64,000 nt of DNA from contig CP181259.1 in NCBI GenBank assembly GCA_047833645.1, positions 682,001 through 746,000 on the forward strand. Direction: 5' to 3'. The DNA comes from Pseudolactococcus sp041800635. GTDB lineage: Bacteria > Bacillota > Bacilli > Lactobacillales > Streptococcaceae. A program made the position numbers and the translations under genes. Below the pieces are notes generated by a model. The model worked only from the letters and a program-made list of their open reading frames with translations, did no database searches and was not told the DNA's origin. Every line of letters begins with the position of its first letter. Positions within the stretch are counted from its first letter, which is position 1. Positions 23,679 through 32,525 of this stretch are shown here, one piece after another.

Positions 23679-25382
23679 ATGTCTTACAAAGAAACTTACC
23701 AACAATGGGCTGATTTTGCTGAACTACCTCACTACCTCAAAACTGAGCTAGCAGGAATGGATGAGCACACCAAAGAAGATGCCTTCTATACATCGCTTGA
23801 ATTCGGAACGGCCGGTCAACGTGGCTTGATCGGTGTCGGCACAAATCGCATGAACATCTACACGGTTCGTCAAACAACTGAAGGCCTTGCCCGCCTCATG
23901 GACACTAAAGGCAACGCTAAAAAACGTGGGGTGGCGATTGCCTATGATTCCCGCCACTTTTCACGCGAGTTTGCTTTCGATGCTGCACGCGTCCTTGCCC
24001 TTCACGACATCCCGTCTTACGTTTTTGAATCACTGCGCCCAACGCCTGAGTTGTCATTTGCGATTCGCGAACTGAACACCTTGACTGGGATCATGATCAC
24101 TGCTTCTCACAACCCTGCGCCCTACAATGGTTACAAGGTTTATGGCGAAGATGGCGGACAAATGCCGCCTGAAGATGCGGATCAACTCACAGCCTATATC
24201 AAGGAGATTGCGGATATCTTCCATATTGAGCGTGCGGATGAAAATAGTGAGTTAATCACCATAATTGGCGATGACATTGACCAAAAATATTTGGAGCTTG
24301 TCAAATCAGTGACGATTAACCAAGAGGTCATCAACGAATTTGGTAAAAACCTCAATATCGTTTTCACACCGCTTCATGGGACTGGCGAGATGCTGGGTCG
24401 TAAAACATTGGCACAAGCTGGCTTTGAAAAGATTGCCGTTGTTGAAGCCCAAGCCATTCCTGATGGTGACTTCCCAACCCTTAAATCACCAAATCCTGAA
24501 AGTCAAGCTGCTTTTGAACTCTCAGAAAAACTCGGTCGTGAAGTAGACGCTGATATGTTGGTCGCAACTGACCCTGATGCTGACCGTATCGGTGTGGAAG
24601 TTCGCTTGCCAAATGGTGATTACCAACCGCTTTCTGGTAACCAAATCGGTGCTGTTTTGGCTAAGTATATACTAGAGGCGCACAAGCAAGCCGGCACTCT
24701 CCCTGCAAATTCTGCAGTTGTTAAATCAATCGTGTCGACCGAATTAGTGACAGCGATCACCAAGTCTTACGACGTTAAAATGTTCAACGTCTTAACTGGT
24801 TTCAAATTCATTGCTGAAAAAATCCAAGAATTTGAAGAAACAGGTAGCCATACTTACATGATGGGCTTTGAGGAGTCATTTGGTTACTTGATCAAACCTT
24901 TCGTTCGGGATAAGGATGCGATTCAAGCCTTGCTTTTGATCTGTGAAGTGGCTGCTTACTACAAATCTTTGGGTAAAACTTTGTATGATGGGATTCAAGA
25001 CATTTACGCTGAGTATGGTTTCTACCTTGAAAAGACGGTTTCTGTTACCCTTGAGGGGATTGACGGCGCTGCGCAAATCAAAGCCGTTATGGATAAATTC
25101 CGTGGCAATCAACCGACTGCCTTCGATGGCATCAAAGTTGCTTTGACAGAAGATTTCCTTGAAAATACCGCAACTGCGGCTGATGGTGCTGTTGAGAAAT
25201 TAGCAACACCGCCATCAAACGTGCTCAAATACCATCTTGAAGATGGGTCTTGGATCGCGGTTCGCCCTTCAGGTACTGAACCAAAAATCAAATTCTACTT
25301 GGCTGTGGTTGGTGACACGCAAGCCGCTTCTGCTGCTAAACTTGAAGCCTTTGATGCTGAAATCAAAGCGTTTATTAAATAA
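23679..25382 (+). CDS. pgm: Phosphoglucomutase (alpha-phosphohexomutase)
   Basis: 567 residues. Seen: FGTAGQRGLIGVGTNRMN, the phosphoserine loop ITASHNPAPYNGYK, the metal loop TDPDADRIGVEV, MGFEESFGYL and the phosphate-binding RPSGTEPKIKFYL. Interconverts glucose 1- and 6-phosphate, linking glycolysis to cell-wall sugar nucleotides. GAAAGGAAATCAC ribosome site. Single-gene unit with a terminator on each side. Confidence 0.96.
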   Translation: MSYKETYQQWADFAELPHYLKTELAGMDEHTKEDAFYTSLEFGTAGQRGLIGVGTNRMNIYTVRQTTEGLARLMDTKGNAKKRGVAIAYDSRHFSREFAFDAARVLALHDIPSYVFESLRPTPELSFAIRELNTLTGIMITASHNPAPYNGYKVYGEDGGQMPPEDADQLTAYIKEIADIFHIERADENSELITIIGDDIDQKYLELVKSVTINQEVINEFGKNLNIVFTPLHGTGEMLGRKTLAQAGFEKIAVVEAQAIPDGDFPTLKSPNPESQAAFELSEKLGREVDADMLVATDPDADRIGVEVRLPNGDYQPLSGNQIGAVLAKYILEAHKQAGTLPANSAVVKSIVSTELVTAITKSYDVKMFNVLTGFKFIAEKIQEFEETGSHTYMMGFEESFGYLIKPFVRDKDAIQALLLICEVAAYYKSLGKTLYDGIQDIYAEYGFYLEKTVSVTLEGIDGAAQIKAVMDKFRGNQPTAFDGIKVALTEDFLENTATAADGAVEKLATPPSNVLKYHLEDGSWIAVRPSGTEPKIKFYLAVVGDTQAASAAKLEAFDAEIKAFIK

Positions 25383-25409
25383 TTTTTTCGATAGTTATAC
25401 CTATATTTG

Positions 25410-25458
25410 AAAAAACAAGACTTCAGTCTGAGGACTTATTGAAAATCTTGTTTTTTTT
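25410..25458 (+). terminator. pgm terminator
   Basis: AAAAAACAAGA pairs with TCTTGTTTTTT across a loop that contains a smaller AGTC/GACT stem; eight T follow. Confidence 0.8.
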
Positions 25459-25542
25459 ATGGTAGAATAGTAATATATATATTTTTGGCACTTTTAAATG
25501 AACTGTTGCTTAAAAGCTAGCCATTAGAAATTAGGAAAAATC

Positions 25543-26475
25543 TTGAAAAAAACAACTAAACGACTTTTGTTGTCAGGCTTTATGCTGACGGCACTCCTTT
25601 TCTTGACAGGTTGTGTGCAGACCAAAAATGGGAAACCAACGGGTGAAGGCTTGGTTTATAACATTCTCGTTAAGCCAATGAGTGCTGCGGTTGAATTCTT
25701 TGCGCATAATCTGGGCTTCGGTTTCGGTTTGGCGATTATTTTAGTCACGATAATCGTACGCTTGGTCATTTTGCCACTTGGCCTCAATCAAGCCTACAAA
25801 TCAAGCTACATGCAAGAAAAAATGCGTTATTTGAAACCAGTTTTGGAACCCATCCAAAACCGGATGAAGAACGCCACGACCAATGAAGAAAAAATGGCTG
25901 CTCAGTCTGAACTCATGGCTGCGCAAAAAGAAAATGGTGTGAATATGTTCGGCTCGATGGGCTGTCTCCCACTCTTGATTCAGATGCCTTTCTTCTCGGC
26001 CCTCTTTTATGCGGCACGTTATACCGATGGGATTTCAACTGCGACCTTCCTTGGCATTGACCTCGGGAAGTCAAGTATCGTCTTAACCATCGTTGCAGGT
26101 ATTTTCTACTTCGTTCAAAGTTACCTGTCAACCATTGGCATCGATGAAGAACAGAAGAAACAAATGAAAACGATGATGTTCATGAGTCCTTTGATGATCG
26201 TCTTCTTCTCATTCAGCTCACCTGCTGGTGTAACGCTTTACTGGGTTATCGGTGGTATCTTCGGTATCATCCAACAAGTGATTGTCACTTTCATCATCAA
26301 ACCTCACTTGCGTGAGAAAATTGACAGAGAATTTGAAGCTAACCCGCCTGTTGTCAAAACGGCTGGCTTGAAAGATGTGACCCCACAAAACGTTGCGAAA
26401 GCCAAACAAGACTTTAACAAAGCCATTTCGACTGGCAATAAGAAAAATCGGAATGCTGGTAAACAACGCAAATAA
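25543..26475 (+). CDS. yidC: Membrane protein insertase YidC/OxaA, lipoprotein form
   Basis: 310 residues. Seen: signal peptide with lipobox LTGC (about residues 20-24), then the YidC core: FGLAIILVTIIVRLVILPL, MGCLPLLIQMPFFSALFYA, TLYWVIGGIFGIIQQ. C-terminal tail is rich in Lys/Arg (KKNRNAGKQRK), usual for the YidC2 type that docks ribosomes. Inserts membrane proteins with or without SecYEG. Start is TTG with TTAGGA upstream. The only yidC in this window. Confidence 0.94.
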   Translation: MKKTTKRLLLSGFMLTALLFLTGCVQTKNGKPTGEGLVYNILVKPMSAAVEFFAHNLGFGFGLAIILVTIIVRLVILPLGLNQAYKSSYMQEKMRYLKPVLEPIQNRMKNATTNEEKMAAQSELMAAQKENGVNMFGSMGCLPLLIQMPFFSALFYAARYTDGISTATFLGIDLGKSSIVLTIVAGIFYFVQSYLSTIGIDEEQKKQMKTMMFMSPLMIVFFSFSSPAGVTLYWVIGGIFGIIQQVIVTFIIKPHLREKIDREFEANPPVVKTAGLKDVTPQNVAKAKQDFNKAISTGNKKNRNAGKQRK

Positions 26476-26493
26476 GCGCTAACGAGCAGAAGT

Positions 26494-26544
26494 AAAACTA
26501 GCGATGTCCCCTGAATTGATCAGGTGGCATCGCTAGTTTTTTTT
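26494..26544 (+). terminator. yidC terminator
   Basis: 13-bp perfect stem AAAACTAGCGATG / CATCGCTAGTTTT with inner CCTGA/TCAGG stem, eight T. Confidence 0.9.
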
Positions 26545-26550
26545 CAACTA

Positions 26551-27040
26551 AAAAGAGTCTGGGACAAAGTCTCAGACTCCAAAAGAGAAACACAGACTAG
26601 GCACTGATGTGACCCATTTGCTTTTCCCTTTTTGATATTGTTTTGCCAAAAGTAGACTAATTTGGTACAATATCAGCGTTTTTTTACCAATTTGGTCATC
26701 TTTCCCAGAAAGAATACCGATTTCACAAGAAAACCGTGTTTTTTTTACCAATTTCGTATTGTTTCTCAGAAAGAATACCGATTTCACAAGAAAACAGCGT
26801 TTTTTTTACCAATTTGGTCATCTTTCCCAGAAAGATTACCGATTTCGCAAGAAAACAGCGTTTTTTTTACCAATTTCGTATTGTTTCTCAGAAAGAATAC
26901 GAAATTGGTATTTTTTATGATGGTCAATCTTGCTGCTTAACCATTCATCCAAAACGATACAAAAATAGGTGACGAACCATTCCACTTAACTTCTGAAAGG
27001 GTTTATCACCTATTTTTAGTGGACTTCTGTTCCAACATCC
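26551..27040. repeat. Composite structured repeat R1 between convergent genes
   Basis: Starts with the hairpin GAGTCTGGGAC-AAA-GTCTCAGACTC (26555-26579), continues with a T-rich core holding the 61-bp tandem array, and ends with a long-range hairpin AATAGGTGA (26974) / TCACCTATT (27006), T run, and GGACTTCTGTTCCAAC (27021). The same start, core and end motifs recur at 34554-34815; the terminal hairpin recurs at 40045-40096. No coding sequence is convincing here. Confidence 0.7.
26686..26929. repeat. Four tandem 61-bp repeats in A-B-A-B order
   Basis: The motif ACCAATTT occurs at 26686, 26747, 26808 and 26869, exactly 61 bp apart. Copies 1 and 3 continue GGTCATCTTTCCC, copies 2 and 4 CGTATTGTTTCTC, so the basic unit was duplicated as a 122-bp pair. 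The last copy ends in a perfect 15-bp hairpin (TACCAATTTCGTATT with AATACGAAATTGGTA) and six T. Confidence 0.9.
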
Positions 27041-27046
27041 TATGCT

Positions 27047-27964
27047 TTATGCCACAATTTGTTTGGCTTGATAGACCGCGCCAATTAAGCCGGCATCATT
27101 ACGGAGCAAACATGGTTTGATGTCGGCAACCGTCACACCTGTCAAATGGTTCAATGACTTGTGATGTTGCTTAATCTTGTCGATTCGCTCTGACAAATGC
27201 CCTAAAAATTCAGCATTGGCACTAATCCCACCACCTAATAAAATCACTTCTGGATCAAAGGCACAGACGAGATTGAGCAGGCCTTTTGCCACATCTTCAT
27301 AATAGCGATCCATGACCTTGGTAGCTTGCGCATCGCCTTGACGGACGAGATCCAAGATCAGGCGCGCATCTGTCACCTCTTGACCCGTCGCTTCTTGATA
27401 GCGGTTATAGAGCCCTAGCACAACGCCACTTGTAAAATTCCAAGAGCCCGCTTCCAGATCTTGCGTATAATCCAGCGGTTGCTGCATGGTCCAGCCAATT
27501 TCACCAGCTGCACCGTGCGCCCCTTGATAGACCGCATCATTAATGATAATGCCACAACCGACAGCGGTCCCTAGGGCAATCACGATGTAATCCGAAACAC
27601 CCTGCGCATTCCCAATCCATTGTTCAGCAATGGCAGCACAGTTGGCATCATTTTGGACGACAACAGGTAGCTGAAAGGCTGCTTCACAGACCGCTTTGAG
27701 GTTGATATCAAAGAAGGCGGTAATGGCACCAGCAGTGACCATATAGCCATCTTTACGAACGATGCCAGGCACGCTAACCCCAACACTTAAAATATCCTGC
27801 TTTTCTTGATATGCTTTGACTTGTTTTGCCATGTTGGCAATCATCTGTTCTCCATCATCTGGTGTTGTCACAAACGTCCCTTTTTCAAGAATCTCGCCTG
27901 CTGCGTTTACCAGACCATACTTAACTGATGTTCCCCCAATATCAAATCCTACATAATGTGTCAT
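27047..27964 (-). CDS. ROK-family sugar kinase
   Basis: 305 residues. Seen: ATP-binding VGFDIGGTSVKYGLV at the N-terminus, VQNDANCAAIAEQW with the catalytic Asp, ALGTAVGCGIIIN and GAAGEIGW. The zinc motif C-x-C-G-x-x-G-C of many glucokinases is missing, as in some N-acetylmannosamine and beta-glucoside kinases, so the substrate is left open. Start at 27964 with GGGAGACGG upstream; a longer frame is less likely. Single gene. Confidence 0.88.
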   Translation of the reverse strand: MTHYVGFDIGGTSVKYGLVNAAGEILEKGTFVTTPDDGEQMIANMAKQVKAYQEKQDILSVGVSVPGIVRKDGYMVTAGAITAFFDINLKAVCEAAFQLPVVVQNDANCAAIAEQWIGNAQGVSDYIVIALGTAVGCGIIINDAVYQGAHGAAGEIGWTMQQPLDYTQDLEAGSWNFTSGVVLGLYNRYQEATGQEVTDARLILDLVRQGDAQATKVMDRYYEDVAKGLLNLVCAFDPEVILLGGGISANAEFLGHLSERIDKIKQHHKSLNHLTGVTVADIKPCLLRNDAGLIGAVYQAKQIVA

Positions 27965-28105
27965 TTTCCGTCTCCCTAACGTCATGTCATCAACTTTTTG
28001 ATCGCCCTGACAAAAGGCGCTACCATCTGACCAAAAAGCATCCTATCCCCCAATATGATGACTTTGAACGATTTATTTTAATGACCCAGATGTTAAAAAA
28101 CTCTA

Positions 28106-28516
28106 TCAAAGTCGTTTAACTAAATAATATTTCGTCGTCCCCACATAAGGCACGTCTTTTAATTGGCCAAAGACTGTAAACCCAAGTTTCTCATAAAAAT
28201 GCCGGGCTTGGAAATCTTGCGTGTTGAGCGTCAGACTCGTCACTCCTCGTTCAATCGCTTTTTCTTGTGCGCGCATCATCAATTTTGTCGCTAACTTTTG
28301 ATGACGATAGCCTTCTTCAATCGCTAATAAATCGATATGCATGACATCATGCCAAATGGTACAGGTCAAACCGCCCGCGACCTGTTCTTGGACATTGACA
28401 ATCCAAGCACATTTTTCAGTAGCACTTGGCTGATGCCCTGTTTGTTCAAACTCATAAGCTTCAAGTATTTGGATCAAGTCACTTTCAGTTTGTTCAAAAT
28501 CATTCTCAAGTATCAA
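28106..28516 (-). CDS. GNAT-family N-acetyltransferase
   Basis: 136 residues. Seen: MHIDLLAIEEGYRHQKLATKLMMRAQEKA (motif A with R-x-x-K/G-x-A) and ARHFYEKLGFTVFG (motif B). Overlaps tsaD by 4 bp and is the last gene of the tsaB cluster. Substrate unknown. Confidence 0.85.
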   Translation of the reverse strand: MILENDFEQTESDLIQILEAYEFEQTGHQPSATEKCAWIVNVQEQVAGGLTCTIWHDVMHIDLLAIEEGYRHQKLATKLMMRAQEKAIERGVTSLTLNTQDFQARHFYEKLGFTVFGQLKDVPYVGTTKYYLVKRL

Positions 28517-29547
28517 GCTAACTTATCCAATCTATCCAATGACTCAAAGGTCAAACTAGATCGTGCATTTAAGTCTAGTCCTGCTAGATGTCCTTGGTTG
28601 TACTCACAGACACTGGCATAGGCAATCATGCCGGCATTATCGCCACAAAGTCTGAGTGGTGGGATCACCACATCAATGTCTGTAATTTCAGTGGCGAGAC
28701 GTTCACGCAGCCCTTGATTCGCCGCCACACCGCCTGCAACCACTAGCATTTTCACCGGAAATTGTGCTAAAGCAGTTTTCGTTTTAGCCATTAAAACATC
28801 CATGACCGCCGCTTGAAAACTCGCGGAGAGGTCTTTTTTATCCAATGTCTGGCCTTTTTGCTCCGCATTATGAACGGTGTTAATGAAAGCAGATTTGAGA
28901 CCTGAAAAACTAAATTCTAGGGCGGGGTCATCATGCTTCATCATGGCACGTGGAAAATTAAAGACATCCTGTCCTTGATGGGCTAGCCCATCAATTTCTC
29001 TCCCCGCAGGATATGTCAAATTCATGACCCGACCAACCTTATCGTAGGCTTCACCAACTGCATCATCTCGGGTTTCACCAATGATTTTATAATCACCTGG
29101 TGCTGCCACATAGACAAGTTCTGTGTGACCACCGCTGACGAGCAAAGCCATCAGTGGAAATTCAAGTGGTTTGACTTGGCGCGCTGCCCACAAGTGCCCC
29201 GCCATGTGATTGACGGGCACGAGGGGTAAGTGATTGGCCCAAGCAAAGGCTTTGGCTGCTGCAACACCAACGAGAAGCGCGCCAACAAGTCCAGGTCCTT
29301 CAGTGACGGCAACAGCTGTCAAATCTGCTGGTGTGATCTCGGCTTCTGCCAAGGCTTCGTTGATACAGGCTGTGATGACTTCGACATGGTGACGACTAGC
29401 CACTTCTGGCACAACCCCACCAAAACGTTTGTGACTCTCGATTTGACTCGCAATCACGTTACTTAACAGCTCTTGACCATTTTTCAATACCGCGACACTG
29501 GTCTCGTCACAGGAGGTCTCAAAAGCTAATATATAGTGTTCTGTCAT
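28513..29547 (-). CDS. tsaD: tRNA N6-adenosine threonylcarbamoyltransferase
   Basis: 344 residues. Seen: ILAFETSCDETSVAVL, GVVPEVASRHHVE, the metal-binding NHMAGHLWAA, LLVSGGHTELVYV and VVAGGVAANQGLRERL. Transfers the threonylcarbamoyl group to A37 of tRNA with TsaB (same operon) and TsaE; YwlC at 12.7 kb makes the donor. Confidence 0.98.
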   Translation of the reverse strand: MTEHYILAFETSCDETSVAVLKNGQELLSNVIASQIESHKRFGGVVPEVASRHHVEVITACINEALAEAEITPADLTAVAVTEGPGLVGALLVGVAAAKAFAWANHLPLVPVNHMAGHLWAARQVKPLEFPLMALLVSGGHTELVYVAAPGDYKIIGETRDDAVGEAYDKVGRVMNLTYPAGREIDGLAHQGQDVFNFPRAMMKHDDPALEFSFSGLKSAFINTVHNAEQKGQTLDKKDLSASFQAAVMDVLMAKTKTALAQFPVKMLVVAGGVAANQGLRERLATEITDIDVVIPPLRLCGDNAGMIAYASVCEYNQGHLAGLDLNARSSLTFESLDRLDKLA

Positions 29548-29990
29548 TTTTCTCTCTTCATTAAAATCGCATCTTCTGACGGATTTTGATAATAGGCCTT
29601 TCTCTGATAATAAGCTTCAAACTTGAATTTTTCATATAATTTTCGAGCTTTATCATTTGAGGCACGGACTTCTAGGAAAATTTTACCGTCAAGTTCTGCT
29701 AGTTGTCTCAGCAATAGACTGGCAATCCCTTGCGATTGATAGGCCTTAGCGACCGCGATATTGGTGATTTCGATTTCATCCATGACGACGGACAATGCTA
29801 AAAACCCAAGGACTTTCTGGTCTTCTGAAAAAGCCAGGTAGTAAACAGTCTCCTCACGTAAAAGATCCGCAAAAGTCTGGTCAAAAGTCCAAGGTGGCAC
29901 GTCATAGAGTTCGTCTAAAATCGCCTGAATGTCCAGCGCGAAATCACGATAGCAGTCTGTCAAAAAATTAAGTTTACGAATCGTAATCAT
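29544..29990 (-). CDS. rimI: Ribosomal-protein alanine N-acetyltransferase RimI-like (second copy)
   Basis: 148 residues from ATG at 29990 (GTG at 30005 is the alternative and overlaps the gene before). Seen: ITNIAVAKAYQSQGIASLLLRQLAEL, FLEVRASNDKARKLYEKFKFE and a C-terminal YYQNPSEDAILMKR, the RimI end pattern (Y-Y-x-x-P-x-E-D-A). Likely acetylates the N-terminus of a ribosomal protein. 4-bp overlap with tsaD. Confidence 0.85.
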   Translation of the reverse strand: MITIRKLNFLTDCYRDFALDIQAILDELYDVPPWTFDQTFADLLREETVYYLAFSEDQKVLGFLALSVVMDEIEITNIAVAKAYQSQGIASLLLRQLAELDGKIFLEVRASNDKARKLYEKFKFEAYYQRKAYYQNPSEDAILMKREK

Positions 29991-29994
29991 CGGC

Positions 29995-30552
29995 TTATTG
30001 ATCACTCGCTGGCGCTAACTGCTTGACCATCCAAAGGCCGTCTAATTTATTTTCATAGTAGCCGGGTAAAATTTCTTTCGTCTCAAACCCTAACTTACGA
30101 TACATGGCTTGGGCAGGTAGATTATCCCTTTTCACTTCTAAAGTCAGTGAATCGACGCCCAGTTGTCGCATCAGTTCAGCCAGTCTCTTGACAAGATTTG
30201 ACCCAATGCCTTGGCGTTGGTAGGTTCTAAAGACGCCCAAATTTGACAAGTGAACCGAGTTTTTCTCCGGCACGACACGCGCCCCGATAAACCCAACGAT
30301 TTTACCATCAGCCTCAGCCGTCAGAAAAATCGCCAGATCATTGGTCATAATCTCATGCTCAAAATGCGAAAACGTCCACGGCGTATCACCGGCATAGACA
30401 TCGCGCTCAATCGCCAGAAAACTGACGATATCCTCACGCTCTGCGATCCGATACCGCGCTTGCCCCATGACCACATCCAAATCGACATCGTCAAAAGCCC
30501 GATACTGCCGAAAATCATGAACCTCAAATTTTGTGGATATAGTGTGTATCAT
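29995..30552 (-). CDS. RimI-like N-acetyltransferase (first copy)
   Basis: 185 residues from ATG at 30552. Seen: SVHLSNLGVFRTYQRQGIGSNLV (acetyl-CoA loop), LTLEVKRDNLPAQAMYRKLGFE and YYENKLDGLWMVKQL. Lies between tsaB (29-bp overlap) and the second rimI. The C-terminus lacks the E-D-A pattern of the other copy, so the two are diverged paralogs. Start is uncertain; the overlap argues for translational coupling. Confidence 0.8.
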   Translation of the reverse strand: MIHTISTKFEVHDFRQYRAFDDVDLDVVMGQARYRIAEREDIVSFLAIERDVYAGDTPWTFSHFEHEIMTNDLAIFLTAEADGKIVGFIGARVVPEKNSVHLSNLGVFRTYQRQGIGSNLVKRLAELMRQLGVDSLTLEVKRDNLPAQAMYRKLGFETKEILPGYYENKLDGLWMVKQLAPASDQ

Positions 30553-31231
30553 TGCCTTGATCTTCTGCATGTATCTCCAACCATTTCTCTTCCGCTTCAA
30601 CTTTTTTCAAATATTCTGGGACAAATGTATCCACATTGACCGGCTCGTAGCCTGCGCCCAAGCGCGCGATTTGATAGGCGTTAGGCAATCTGCGCTCAGC
30701 ATTTTCGACAAACTTAGCTTGCGGTAAGGTCTGTGCAATCAGCTCCCGAAAGTTTGCCAGCTCACCTGTAAAAATCAGTGTTTCTTCCGTTTTCATCGTC
30801 TCCATTAGCTTGTCGAGTTCAATATGCTGCTCTTGACTGACGCTAAGACCATTTTCATAAATGCCAGCATAGACATTTTGCCGTCTGGCATCAATGAGGG
30901 GCACGACTTTGCCTGCCACGTCAACATTGGCCGCAATGGCAGCGAGGCTTGACACACCGACGAGGTCGATATTGAGGGTGCTGGCCAAGGTTTTGGCTGT
31001 CGTTACGGCGATCCGAAGGCCCGTGTAGCTGCCTGGACCTTGTGCCACAGCGATTCGGTCCAAATCTTCAGGCTGAAGTCCAGCGTTGGTCATCAGAAAG
31101 TCAATCGCTGGCATGAGCGTTATACTGTGATTTTTCTTGATGTTTAAGTCGATCTTCCCAAGCAGGGTGTCATCTTCTGTCAAGGCGACAGACAGGGCCT
31201 GGCTTGAGGTATCAAAAGCTAATAGTTTCAT
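30524..31231 (-). CDS. tsaB: tRNA threonylcarbamoyladenosine biosynthesis protein TsaB
   Basis: 235 residues. Seen: KLLAFDTSSQALSVAL, QGPGSYTGLRIAVTTAKTLA, VGVSSLAAIA and VPLIDARRQNVYAGIY. Partner and activator of TsaD in t6A synthesis. First gene of the tsaB-rimI-rimI-tsaD-GNAT unit, with a good promoter. Confidence 0.95.
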   Translation of the reverse strand: MKLLAFDTSSQALSVALTEDDTLLGKIDLNIKKNHSITLMPAIDFLMTNAGLQPEDLDRIAVAQGPGSYTGLRIAVTTAKTLASTLNIDLVGVSSLAAIAANVDVAGKVVPLIDARRQNVYAGIYENGLSVSQEQHIELDKLMETMKTEETLIFTGELANFRELIAQTLPQAKFVENAERRLPNAYQIARLGAGYEPVNVDTFVPEYLKKVEAEEKWLEIHAEDQGNDTHYIHKI

Positions 31232-31321
31232 TTCTTGCGTATCTTCCTATGTTTTACAACCAGACATCCTTTTTAACCCCTGAAAATCAGGGAAAGTGAT
31301 GTGTGAATTGTGTCTACTACT

Positions 31322-31350
31322 ATTTTATGCTAAACCTGCCCATTTGTAAA
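31322..31350 (-). promoter_or_regulatory. tsaB operon promoter
   Basis: TTTACA (31350-31345), 17-nt spacer, TAAAAT (31327-31322). Leader about 85 nt with a small CCCTGA/TCAGGG hairpin. Confidence 0.75.
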
Positions 31351-31383
31351 CTATCCGCCATTTTGAGTGTTTTGTTGAGTATA

Positions 31384-31412
31384 AAAAAGCCAAGTACTTT
31401 CTACTTGGTATC
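31384..31412 (-). terminator. Terminator of the GNAT/small-protein unit
   Basis: CCAAGTA / TACTTGG stem overlapping the GNAT stop codon, T run on the minus strand. Confidence 0.8.
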
Positions 31413-31991
31413 TTTTAGTTTGAGGATCATAACGTTTAAATCGTCTTCTGATTTAAAATCGTTAATTTTTGTAAAGCCAAAATTTTGATAAAAGTTGTTC
31501 AGATAGTCTATATCTTCACATTCTATCCAGACGTATTTAGCACATATAATTTTAGAGGCAGCCATAACCATATCATAAGCTAGTGTCAGTAATTGATGAC
31601 CGCTAATCGGATGCGCCAATGCAAGAGCTTCTGGCGCAAAATTCTTTCCTAGTTGTCTAATCAAATAACTATTTATTTGGAATTCACTTCCGATCCTTCT
31701 ACCAGACTGATTCAACTTTTTCTGCTGATTTTTACTCAATTCATTAAAGTCACTATCGCTCATAGTTAAGGGTTTATTGGCTAAAGAAAAGAAACCAACC
31801 AATATATTGGTTTCTTCATCAAAAATTAGATGCGTGGTCGCAAGTGCTCTTTTTTGAAAATCAATCGCCTTATCATGAAGAAATACTTCAATATCATGAC
31901 GCCCATTTGCTACTTCCAAGCTTTTAAAGCGCTTTTAAATTTTTTCGACTTCTTCTATTTCTTCAATATTTAATATCAAATCCTCGAGCAT
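31401..31991 (-). pseudogene. GNAT acetyltransferase with N-terminal frameshift (toxin-like)
   Basis: The main frame (31919-31401, 172 residues from a TTG) holds ATTHLIFDEETNILVGFFSLA, IGSEFQINSYLIRQLGKNF and NNFYQNFGFTKI, a GNAT fold of the kind found beside small antitoxin-like genes. A second frame from ATG 31991 (MLEDLILNIEEIEEVEKFKS) ends at TAG just after the overlap point; adding one A to the AAAA run near 31926-31929 joins the two into one protein of about 195 residues. So either this is a frameshift mutant or the short TTG form is used. No ribosome site precedes the TTG. Confidence 0.7.
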
Positions 31992-32011
31992 AATTATGTT
32001 AAAAGACACGA

Positions 32012-32179
32012 TTACCTCTTACTAAACATTGCTTTGATTAACTCTGGATTTTTAACTACCGTTGCATTCGTAGGTGTAGAACGTCTTACTTTATTAGAAC
32101 TACTACTCAATGCGTCAATCAGATGATCTGCTGTTTTTTTGGTAAAATGCATGTTGTTTGTAAAACTTTTTGTAGCCAT
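32012..32179 (-). CDS. Small protein, possible antitoxin partner of the GNAT gene
   Basis: 55 residues (MATKSFTNNMHFTKKTADHL...) from ATG 32179 with a strong GAAGGAGG; ends in a Lys/Arg-rich stretch. Lies 20 nt before the GNAT frame under one strong promoter. Two-gene units of a small basic protein and a GNAT enzyme occur as toxin-antitoxin systems; the assignment here is inference. Confidence 0.65.
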   Translation of the reverse strand: MATKSFTNNMHFTKKTADHLIDALSSSSNKVRRSTPTNATVVKNPELIKAMFSKR

Positions 32180-32202
32180 ACTAGCACCTCCTTCATACCA
32201 TA

Positions 32203-32230
32203 AGTATACCAAATAATCAATAACTGTCAA
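32203..32230 (-). promoter_or_regulatory. Promoter of the small-protein/GNAT unit
   Basis: TTGACA (32230-32225), 16-nt spacer ending TGG, TATACT (32208-32203). Near consensus with extended -10. Confidence 0.85.
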
Positions 32231-32233
32231 CAC

Positions 32234-32422
32234 AAAATGTAAAAAAACAAATTTTTATTTAACAATCTACACATATTTGTCAAATTTATAAAAAAGTTTT
32301 TTTATCTATTTCAACCTCAATCACTGTCATTACTTTTCCAAATTGGGAGTACGGTTAATCTATCATCTCGTTAACTAAACACAATCTCAAACCTAGTCTT
32401 GCCAAGCACCCTAAACCTATTT
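32234..32422. other. Intergenic region without recognised gene
   Basis: AT-rich, between the divergent promoters of the GNAT unit and rpoY-rnjA. No open frame, hairpin or repeat worth naming was seen. Confidence 0.5.
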
Positions 32423-32451
32423 TTGTAATTAAGTCAGTTTTATGGTAAAAT
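32423..32451 (+). promoter_or_regulatory. rpoY promoter
   Basis: TTGTAA, 17-nt spacer ending TGG, TAAAAT (extended -10). Leader about 68 nt with TACTGGAG site. Confidence 0.7.
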
Positions 32452-32525
32452 ATAAGTAATTGCAATAATGCGACCTTTATGAAAGGTGCACCTGTAAAAT
32501 TAACTTACTATACTGGAGAAAAAAT

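Noticed and set aside
26686..26929. Evenly spaced repeats resembling a CRISPR array
   Set aside because: Copies are directly adjacent 61-bp tandem units with no unique spacers, and no cas genes are near.
26572..26972. Open frames on both strands in the tandem repeat
   Set aside because: They owe their length to the repeat and T runs, have Phe/Ser/Lys-rich sequence without ribosome sites, and are not protein-like.
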